5,291 bases of DNA from Deltaproteobacteria bacterium (GTDB taxonomy: Bacteria > Desulfobacterota_D > UBA1144 > Nemesobacterales > N074bin48): the NCBI GenBank assembly GCA_004356685.1, contig SMWS01000098.1:1-5291 (forward strand). Reading direction: 5' to 3'. Positions 1 through 5,291 of this stretch are shown in pieces. Position 1 is the first letter of the stretch. Each line of letters starts with the position of its first letter. The notes under the pieces are model-generated. The model was not told the origin of the DNA. It worked only from the letters and a program-made list of their open reading frames with translations, and did no database searches. A program made the translations under genes and the position numbers.

Positions 1-1158
1 CATGAGTAATATCCCGCGGCATCGGGCCTGAATATTTTCTTCCGTTGTATCTGCAGGACTGTTTGCAAAACGCTCACTTAGGAGATTATTGAATGCCGAA
101 AATGCTTCGCCAATGGGGATGATGCTGAACTTTACCCCAAGGGTTTCTGCCTGAGATTGTGCATCTTCATTACTCATAGATGCTGTATATTGCGAAGGCA
201 TTATTAATACCTCGATATTATCGGCACCTAATGCATCAACAGCAATACAAAGAGTTAGTGCAGAATCAATCCCGCCGGAAAGACCGATTACGACGCCAGT
301 AAAACCATTTTTCTGCACATAATCTTTTACACCAAGGACCAGTGCATTGTAGATACTTTCTGTTTCAGATAATGCAGAGTAACTGTAATTATCTGGTACC
401 GAGAATTTTTCATCATGCGTTTCTGAATATCTGACAAGGTAAAGATCTTCACTAAACTGTGGTGCCCGGAAAACTATCTTACCTTTATTATTTATGGCCA
501 TTGAGTCTCCGTCGAACACGAGTTCATCCTGACCACCGACAAGGTTGGTGTAGATGATGTCCAGGCCTGATTCTTGTGCACGTAGTTTGAGAAGTTTTTC
601 CCTTATGAGCCCTTTCCCGGAGTGATATGGTGATGCATTAATGTTGATCATCAGTTTTGCCCCCGCATTCTTTGCCTTCTGACAACAGCTTTCTTCCCAT
701 ATATCTTCACAAATACTCAGTGCGGTAGGAACGCCATGAAGGTCGAAGATAATTATCTCATTGCCGGGCTCAAAATATCTTTTCTCATCAAAAACGCCGT
801 AATTTGGTAACAGATGTTTATGATAGGTCTCTATTATTCCTCCATCTCGAACGAGGCTGCAACTATTGTACAGGTTCCCTTCTGACAGCAGGGGGTAAGC
901 GATAATGACATCAATTCCGTGCGCTATATTACATATATCTGTTAGTGATTTTTTGATTTGTAAATGTAACGCAGGTCTGAGTAATAAATCTTCAGGTGGA
1001 TATGATGTAATTGTCAACTCGGGAAATATAATAATATCTGCCTGATATTGATCTTTTGCCAGGCAAATATTTTTAATGATCTTAAGCGTATTTTTCTCAA
1101 TGCCCCCTACACATAAATTGATCTGCGCAAGCGCAATCTGAATGTCTTTGTCAGCCAT
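1..1158 (-). CDS. nadE: Glutamine-dependent NAD+ synthase, N-terminal 386 codons (3' end outside window)
   Basis: NadE catalyses the last step of NAD biosynthesis: ATP-dependent amidation of nicotinate adenine dinucleotide in the cytoplasm, using ammonia released from glutamine. The frame is open from ATG at 1158 to the window edge. Residues 1 to about 250 are a nitrilase-type glutaminase domain with the expected triad: Glu47 (IIFPELT), Lys114 (YHKHLLPN) and Cys150 (LSICEDIW). The synthetase domain follows, with the ATP pyrophosphatase loop SGGIDS at 294-299 and the conserved TEENIQAR stretch at 372-379. Family members of this fused type are about 540 residues, so roughly 150 are missing beyond position 1. 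The ATG is the only start before an in-frame stop at 1177-1179. Its upstream sequence has no strong Shine-Dalgarno. It lies 273 bases after the preceding gene, so it may have its own promoter. The identification is firm; only the missing C-terminus is unseen. Confidence 0.96.
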   Translation of the reverse strand, partial: MADKDIQIALAQINLCVGGIEKNTLKIIKNICLAKDQYQADIIIFPELTITSYPPEDLLLRPALHLQIKKSLTDICNIAHGIDVIIAYPLLSEGNLYNSCSLVRDGGIIETYHKHLLPNYGVFDEKRYFEPGNEIIIFDLHGVPTALSICEDIWEESCCQKAKNAGAKLMININASPYHSGKGLIREKLLKLRAQESGLDIIYTNLVGGQDELVFDGDSMAINNKGKIVFRAPQFSEDLYLVRYSETHDEKFSVPDNYSYSALSETESIYNALVLGVKDYVQKNGFTGVVIGLSGGIDSALTLCIAVDALGADNIEVLIMPSQYTASMSNEDAQSQAETLGVKFSIIPIGEAFSAFNNLLSERFANSPADTTEENIQARCRGILLM

Positions 1159-1277
1159 AAATTTGAGAACCCGCTTTTAATCTAATGCCTGGTCTATGGT
1201 ACACAATTCTGCTAAAAATAATATCAATGTACGAAGGCTAATGCTGTAGCTGGTATGATATTTAATCGTTGAATATG

Positions 1278-1307
1278 AAAAACACAGACTATTTGAGCAT
1301 TCCTGTG
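1278..1307 (-). terminator. Weak candidate Rho-independent terminator
   Basis: Read on the minus strand, CACAG (1307-1303) can pair with CTGTG (1287-1283) across a 15-base loop and is followed directly by five T residues (1282-1278). The position, about 125 bases past the methyltransferase stop and before nadE, suits a terminator. The stem is only 5 bp (6 with a G-U pair) and the loop is large, so the hairpin may be fortuitous. Confidence 0.25.
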
Positions 1308-1322
1308 CTAACACCAATAAAC

Positions 1323-1367
1323 AAGATACTAATCCGGGGAAGGACAACCATAATATTTTCGTATCTT
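1323..1367. repeat. Imperfectly spaced 7-bp inverted repeat
   Basis: The arms AAGATAC (1323-1329) and GTATCTT (1361-1367) are exact reverse complements separated by 31 bases. They could form a long-loop hairpin in the transcript leaving the methyltransferase gene, or be an operator-like dyad upstream of nadE. A 7-bp match in AT-rich sequence can arise by chance. Confidence 0.3.
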
Positions 1368-1431
1368 ACTAATTGTTCATTATGATCATCAGAATAATTG
1401 CTACTTAACAGGGTGATCCAGGATCGACAAT

Positions 1432-2808
1432 CTAAAGTATTTGCATTAGGTATAGTGTTCTGTCTGTATTATCTATTTGTCTTTTTTTCAAAGTCTTAAA
1501 ATATTGAGAAAAGATCAGTTCGAAATTATTAATATTATAATTATTAAAAATATCATTTCTATTTTTGAGTAATTTTTTCACCTGGCTATCTGATTTTGGA
1601 ACAAATTCAATAATAAGTGTGGATGTAATTTCTGATAAAAATTGCGCAATCATCTCCAGTGGTAAATTGTTAGAGATAACCAGATGATGTATTAGACCCA
1701 GAGCCAGAGTTACATCAACAGGACCCCTGTCTTTAAAAGAAGAGCGTTCTTTATTATTCCAGCCGATTGCTGGGCTAGGGTTTGTTAAATCCAATAACAA
1801 CGGATATATATTCGTTGTTTTAGAATCAACTACTGTCCTGTAATTTTGTTCCACACAAGCAGGATCGATATCCCAGGCACAAACATAATCACAATTTTTT
1901 GCTGCTAAGATACTAAATGTACCGTTATTAGCACCTAAATCCCAAACAGTGCGGAAGCTCAACATACCTAAAAATTCTATTACGGTATCAATCTTAAACG
2001 ACATACTTGCATCGGTATAATTATTATTGGAGTCATAGTAATTATGCCACTCAGTGCCTACAGGCTCCCATTTTAGCTTTAAAACAGCCGTTTTTAGACT
2101 ATCTATAAGGGCATGGAATGATTTGATAGAAAATGAGCCTTTGAGCCGAATTGGATCAATTTCTTTAGCTGCAATTTTCGATTGTGTTCTCGCGTGTAAA
2201 TGGATATGAATTGCTAATGAAAAATTGAGTATTGTTGTCAAAGGAAGTAGTTTGCTCGCTAACTGCAGCGGTATTCCATCTATGTTTGTTTTAAATAACT
2301 GGTTAAGAGAGATATCTGTTTTTGCCATTAGTGCCAATGGTGCTAGAAAATGTTGGCAAAATTGTTTGTATGCAATCCAGGGTTTTCCTGGGCTTAGTTT
2401 TTCGAATGATAGTGTATCGATAAAAATTGGTTTTCCCTTATACAACTGGACGTTATATGAGCTGGCATCTTTTAGTGATAAGCCCCTGGAAAGAGCTTTC
2501 TGCTGTATATTCAAGGTCAACAATGCAGCTTCTTTTAGCTGGCTAAAAGACCATTCATAAGGGTAGGTAATAAGAGGTAACTCGACAGGTTTTATCACGA
2601 TAAAGCCATCACTGTCCAAACAACTAACAGCAACTTCTTCATATGGGATCAGTAGCCCATGTTCAATAAGTTCGTTATATAAACCAGTATTTTTGGAATA
2701 ATCATAATTTTCTTTATAGCTATGATTAATTTGTCTGTAGAGGACAGTATCTTTCCTGAAAAGAAAACCCGAGGGATCTCGGAATGAGCAGTCCAGTTTT
2801 TTGCTCAT
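1432..2808 (-). CDS. NoeA-like class I SAM-dependent methyltransferase with kinase-like N-terminal domain
   Basis: This is a 458-residue soluble protein in two parts. The C-terminal part (about 270-458) is a Rossmann methyltransferase: motif I VWDLGANNG at 288-296, an acidic residue ending the second strand at Asp313 (AWDIDP), and a motif IV-like stretch at 364-376 (VDVTLALGLIHHL). The N-terminal part opens with FRDPSGFLF (9-17) and contains YPYEWSFSQLKEAALL (82-97), then KDASSYNV (113-120) and FIDTLSFE (129-136). From memory, this architecture matches proteins labelled nodulation protein NoeA or L11-methyltransferase-like; the true substrate is unknown. The spacing of Asp114, Asn119 and Asp131 resembles a kinase catalytic loop plus metal-binding Asp, discussed as a finding. 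ATG 2808 is immediately preceded by an in-frame TAA, so no longer start exists. The nearest AGGA is 15 bases upstream, a long spacing. It lies 34 bases after the small membrane protein gene, so co-transcription is likely. The C-terminal 50 codons are strikingly AT-rich. Confidence 0.85.
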   Translation of the reverse strand: MSKKLDCSFRDPSGFLFRKDTVLYRQINHSYKENYDYSKNTGLYNELIEHGLLIPYEEVAVSCLDSDGFIVIKPVELPLITYPYEWSFSQLKEAALLTLNIQQKALSRGLSLKDASSYNVQLYKGKPIFIDTLSFEKLSPGKPWIAYKQFCQHFLAPLALMAKTDISLNQLFKTNIDGIPLQLASKLLPLTTILNFSLAIHIHLHARTQSKIAAKEIDPIRLKGSFSIKSFHALIDSLKTAVLKLKWEPVGTEWHNYYDSNNNYTDASMSFKIDTVIEFLGMLSFRTVWDLGANNGTFSILAAKNCDYVCAWDIDPACVEQNYRTVVDSKTTNIYPLLLDLTNPSPAIGWNNKERSSFKDRGPVDVTLALGLIHHLVISNNLPLEMIAQFLSEITSTLIIEFVPKSDSQVKKLLKNRNDIFNNYNINNFELIFSQYFKTLKKRQIDNTDRTLYLMQIL

Positions 2809-2842
2809 TTATTTACAAGCCATTCCTGTTTTGAGAGCAAAG

Positions 2843-3088
2843 CTAGTCTTTATCAGATAAGTTATCATTATCTTGTTTATTTTCTGATTTGGTTTCTGCA
2901 CCAAGTATTTGAGCTATAAATATCTTTAATCTGTACCAGTAAAGTTTAATGGTATACAAAGCTCCTAATATTCCTGCTATTAACATTTGCAAGATGAGAC
3001 TACCAGTTCCCGGATCCAGATAAGCCAAGGCAGACTGCGAATAGCATAGACCAATAAATAAAACTGCTAGTAACCGAACTAATTTCAT
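2843..3088 (-). CDS. Small membrane-anchored protein with YLDPGTGS mature N-terminus
   Basis: This 81-residue protein has no assigned function that I know of. Residues 1-22 form a signal-peptide-like segment: basic KLVR, a hydrophobic core, then SQSALA with a probable signal peptidase I site after Ala22. The predicted mature protein begins YLDPGTGS (23-30), followed by a hydrophobic helix (about 31-50), a basic stretch (KLYWYRLK) and a charged hydrophilic tail rich in Asp, Asn and Lys (64-81). This predicts a periplasmic DPGTGS tip, one membrane span and a cytoplasmic tail. From memory, short proteins with this motif sit beside sulfatase-like and NoeA-like genes in diverse bacteria, as here. 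A GTG at 3097 would add three residues, but the AAAGG of the ribosome site abuts it; ATG 3088 has proper spacing and is preferred. It starts 16 bases after the upstream gene's stop. Confidence 0.85.
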   Translation of the reverse strand: MKLVRLLAVLFIGLCYSQSALAYLDPGTGSLILQMLIAGILGALYTIKLYWYRLKIFIAQILGAETKSENKQDNDNLSDKD

Positions 3089-3093
3089 TTCAT

Positions 3094-3102
3094 TCACCCT
3101 TT
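3094..3102 (-). promoter_or_regulatory. Ribosome binding site deciding the start of the small membrane protein
   Basis: On the minus strand AAAGGGTGA ends 5 bases before ATG 3088, and its GGTGA part matches the anti-Shine-Dalgarno complement. For the alternative GTG at 3097 the AAAGG has zero spacing, which is unfavourable. The site lies just past the TAA (3107-3105) of the upstream gene, so ribosomes finishing that gene could reinitiate here. Confidence 0.6.
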
Positions 3103-3104
3103 AT

Positions 3105-4838
3105 TTATTTAGGCGGATAAAAAATATTTTCTGGTTTCCATTCGACCTCGTAGTGGCTTCCTTCAATGCTGAATTCATGTATAGAGGCAGCATAATCTTC
3201 TTGATGTGCATTTTTCTGATAATCAAAATAACGGAAAAATCGTTTTCTTTTATCATGCAGATGTAATTTTTCCAGAGACTGAGATTTAAAATCCACATTC
3301 CAGTTCATAATATCACTGATAGTGGCTGGTATATCTAGCAATGATGCCAGAACGTCGGATACTCTGAAATCCGAGTTATCGTTAGGCTTTTTTATCGCTA
3401 ACAAAGGTGACGCCAGGGAAGTCAGCCAATCGCGCGCTACAGCTCCCGATGAAAATACGACAGGTGGGCCTTGTCGGTAGTTTGGTGCCCATCCTCCGTG
3501 GTCACCATGTACGATAATGAGCGTACTCTCATATACGCCTAAATCTTTCATTTTCTCAAATAATATAGACAGTGTATCAAGAGTACATTTTGACTGTATC
3601 GTTAAGGTCGCTCTATTCATTTTCGTAGGTTGACCGGCGTATTTACATTGATTATCGACAACCATTGGATTATGGGTATTCATGATGTGTATATACTTAT
3701 ATACAGGTTTTTCCCTCTCGATACTCATAGCCTGAGAAAATATATTCAAGAAAAGGGTGTGTGAAAAATAACTGAATTGAAAAATGGTCTCATTCCTGAC
3801 AAGTTTCGAGACCAGCCATTCCTGGTCATTGTAGATATATATTTTTAAAAAATGTGGTAACACCCGAAATAAGGCAAGGTCTAAGATTACAGCAGTATCT
3901 CTAAATTCTGCACTAGCACTTTTAATATTATCCATATTGTACATATTCGTATATGGCAAATTTGAATACCTTTTTATTAAATAATTCCCTCCACTTGCTA
4001 TATCAATTTCATACCCTTCTTTATTTGCCGCACTTAAAATAGTGTGCCCCTTCATATGTTTATCAACGAATATATCTTTAGGCACATCATTAGAATACAT
4101 TTCGCTAGCCAGGAAAGCGGGTATCGAAAATTTTGTGTATGGAAATGCACCGAGAGTTTCCCGATAATATACAAACCCCTGAAAACTACTTTGATATTTG
4201 TCCTTTAGTCCTTGACGATTTATCAGTTCATTAAACACATCTGATTGAAAACCATCTGTGACGATATGAAGAATGTTCCCGTTCCTGGAAAACTTGAATA
4301 ATTCAGTTGGGTCTTCCATGGATATTTTGGGACTCTTTTTATTTATTAACTCCCAATTTTCGTAGCTTGCGTAGCATAGAGTTACAAATTGTAAGAGTAA
4401 GATAAAAACTGCACCCTTAATAACAATTTTCCCATATTTCTGATAGAAAAAATAAACAAGACCGAGAGCAACTATCCAGATACATCCGTCAACCCAGCCA
4501 CGAAAAATGTAATCATTCCAGTTAATATTTCGTCCATCCAGTATGCCATAGTCCCATAACAACACATTGCCCTGAAACCAGACAAGCATGCTAAACATAG
4601 CAAGTAAAGCTGATATGCGATGCGTGTTTCTAACTGAAAAATTAATAACAGGAATGAATAATAAAAATAAAATCAATACTGGAATGAGACATAGCTTCAT
4701 GACCCCGACCAAAGGAGTCGTAAATTGTTCTAAGTTAGTTATATACAACGAAAATGGACTGAATAAAAAGATATTCAATAGTAAAATTGCCATCATCATT
4801 ATTGCCGTTGAATTTTTACTACGATGAGAAGTAATCAT
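3105..4838 (-). CDS. Polytopic membrane protein with periplasmic sulfatase/phosphotransferase-type (alkaline phosphatase superfamily) domain
   Basis: The 577 residues divide into an N-terminal membrane region with about five hydrophobic spans (roughly 14-34, 45-66, 76-94, 118-134, 139-158) and a C-terminal catalytic domain predicted to be periplasmic. The domain shows the order expected for the sulfatase/LTA synthase/EptA-like group: Asp195 in HIVTDGFQSDVF (first metal ligand), Thr235 in YTKFSIPAF (candidate nucleophile, comparable to the TxxSVP context of EptA), His389 in IMNTHNPM, and Asp446-His447 in IIVHGDHGG (metal ligands). The sulfatase CxPxR modification signature is absent, so transfer or hydrolysis of a phosphate ester, such as phosphoglycerol or phosphoethanolamine, is more plausible than sulfate release. 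The substrate is unknown. ATG 4838 is the only conventional start after an in-frame stop at 4869-4871. It has no Shine-Dalgarno. The small-protein gene follows after 16 bases, so they are probably co-transcribed. Confidence 0.85.
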   Translation of the reverse strand: MITSHRSKNSTAIMMMAILLLNIFLFSPFSLYITNLEQFTTPLVGVMKLCLIPVLILFLLFIPVINFSVRNTHRISALLAMFSMLVWFQGNVLLWDYGILDGRNINWNDYIFRGWVDGCIWIVALGLVYFFYQKYGKIVIKGAVFILLLQFVTLCYASYENWELINKKSPKISMEDPTELFKFSRNGNILHIVTDGFQSDVFNELINRQGLKDKYQSSFQGFVYYRETLGAFPYTKFSIPAFLASEMYSNDVPKDIFVDKHMKGHTILSAANKEGYEIDIASGGNYLIKRYSNLPYTNMYNMDNIKSASAEFRDTAVILDLALFRVLPHFLKIYIYNDQEWLVSKLVRNETIFQFSYFSHTLFLNIFSQAMSIEREKPVYKYIHIMNTHNPMVVDNQCKYAGQPTKMNRATLTIQSKCTLDTLSILFEKMKDLGVYESTLIIVHGDHGGWAPNYRQGPPVVFSSGAVARDWLTSLASPLLAIKKPNDNSDFRVSDVLASLLDIPATISDIMNWNVDFKSQSLEKLHLHDKRKRFFRYFDYQKNAHQEDYAASIHEFSIEGSHYEVEWKPENIFYPPK

Positions 4839-4966
4839 TAAAATTATATATTGTATTTTTCTATGGAATTAGCATATACGGGAGTGAGTTATATTTGCCT
4901 TTTTCTATTAATTCATACAGCCATTTGCTTGAATCATAATTTTAACAGGTAGTTATTTAATAAGGT
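4839..4966. other. Intergenic region between sucD and the three-gene block
   Basis: These 128 AT-rich bases separate sucD from the membrane phosphotransferase gene. No clear terminator for sucD is visible: the best stem on the minus strand (ATTCA with TGAAT near 4910-4933) is short and lacks a T run. A perfect -10-like TATAAT occurs on the minus strand at 4848-4843, but it lies only 4 bases before ATG 4838 and has no TTGACA-like partner, so I do not call it a promoter. The block could be transcribed by read-through from sucD or from a weak promoter here. Confidence 0.5.
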
Positions 4967-5291
4967 TTAAATTAATAGCATGCTCATTTTTTTTCCAAGT
5001 TCCGCGGGAGATCGCACCGTCGTCACTCCAGCAGATTCTAATGCTGCAAATTTATCATCTGCAGTGCCTTTGCCACCTGATATAATTGCACCTGCATGGC
5101 CCATACGTTTCCCGGGTGGCGCCGTTACACCAGCAATATAAGCGACCACGGGTTTAGTTACTTTTTCTTTAATGAATTCTGCGGCTTCTTCCTCAGCTGT
5201 ACCGCCAATTTCACCGACCATGATGATGCCCCTGGTTGCCTTATCTTTCTCAAATAGCTCCAGGCAGTCGATGAAATTCATACCGTGTATC
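4967..5291 (-). CDS. sucD: Succinyl-CoA synthetase alpha subunit, C-terminal part (5' end outside window)
   Basis: This is the ADP-forming succinate-CoA ligase alpha subunit of the citric acid cycle, which pairs with SucC in the cytoplasm. The frame is open through the window edge; the Met at 5279-5281 is internal, since the preceding codons give IHG before MNFID, matching the GxNFID region of E. coli SucD. The visible 107 residues include GEIGG with the Glu equivalent to E. coli Glu208 (24th residue after the internal Met inclusive) and RMGHAGAII with the phosphorylated active-site His (codon 5096-5098, equivalent to His246). Their 38-residue spacing equals that of E. coli. About 180 N-terminal residues, including the CoA-binding domain, lie beyond 5291. 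The C-terminus (KKMSMLLI) ends at the normal family length. The identification is firm. Confidence 0.97.
   Translation of the reverse strand, partial: IHGMNFIDCLELFEKDKATRGIIMVGEIGGTAEEEAAEFIKEKVTKPVVAYIAGVTAPPGKRMGHAGAIISGGKGTADDKFAALESAGVTTVRSPAELGKKMSMLLI

Larger units (their letters stand above)
1159..1431. other. Intergenic region between the methyltransferase gene and nadE
   Basis: This is the longest gene-free stretch in the window (273 bases). It should contain the end of the upstream transcript and possibly a nadE promoter. I find no convincing -35/-10 pair; the nearest candidates are a TTGATA-like and a TATTAT-like hexamer on the minus strand around 1215-1230, without a good partner for either. 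It contains one 7-bp inverted repeat and one weak hairpin followed by a T run, both listed separately. Reading frames here are short and lack ribosome binding sites. Confidence 0.6.

Noticed and set aside
1275..1385. Plus-strand 36-codon frame in the intergenic region, and a 20-codon minus-strand frame overlapping it
   Set aside because: Both lack a Shine-Dalgarno and recognisable motifs, and their lengths are as expected by chance.
1414..1426. Palindrome-like GATCC/GGATC near the methyltransferase stop
   Set aside because: The two arms are separated by a single base, so they cannot form a hairpin, and there is no T run. It is likely chance.
2225..2560. Plus-strand 111-codon reading frame
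   Set aside because: It lies wholly antisense to the methyltransferase gene, which has recognisable motifs on the other strand. Its protein shows no family features.
3101..3298. Minus-strand 65-codon reading frame
   Set aside because: It is an alternative frame inside the 3' end of the membrane phosphotransferase gene, without its own ribosome site or motifs.
4588..4827. Plus-strand 79-codon reading frame
   Set aside because: It is antisense to the membrane-spanning N-terminal region of the phosphotransferase gene, where AT-rich hydrophobic codons leave the opposite strand open by chance.
5279..5281. ATG at 5281 as the start of a 104-residue protein
   Set aside because: The codons upstream stay open and continue SucD homology. 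This Met corresponds to an internal position near residue 185 of E. coli SucD.

Overview
All recognisable genes in this window lie on the minus strand, so transcription runs from high to low coordinates. The two ends are core metabolic genes cut by the window: the C-terminal part of sucD (succinyl-CoA synthetase alpha subunit) at 4967-5291 and the first 386 codons of nadE (glutamine-dependent NAD+ synthase) at 1-1158. Both are bacterial in type. The SucD residues and the long glutaminase-fused NadE fit Pseudomonadota (beta- or gammaproteobacteria), but I cannot name a genus. GC by eye on sampled lines is low to mid 40s in sucD and nadE.

Between them lies a compact three-gene block, 4838 down to 1432, that is more AT-rich (about 15-45 % GC on sampled lines). 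In order of transcription it holds three genes. The first encodes a 577-residue polytopic membrane protein with a periplasmic alkaline-phosphatase/sulfatase-superfamily domain. The second encodes an 81-residue secreted or membrane protein whose predicted mature N-terminus begins YLDPGTGS. The third encodes a 458-residue class I SAM-dependent methyltransferase (NoeA-like) with a long N-terminal domain that carries a kinase-like catalytic-loop pattern. Gaps inside the block are 16 and 34 bases, so it is probably one operon. Gaps to the flanking genes are 128 bases (from sucD) and 273 bases (to nadE).

The block is the interesting part of the window. None of the three genes has a function I can assign. 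Together they combine a periplasmic phospho- or sulfo-group enzyme, a small anchored partner and a cytoplasmic methyltransferase, which suggests a cell-surface glycan or lipid modification module. From memory this trio recurs in unrelated bacteria; that needs a neighbourhood search. I saw no tRNA, rRNA, CRISPR array, insertion sequence or convincing attachment site.
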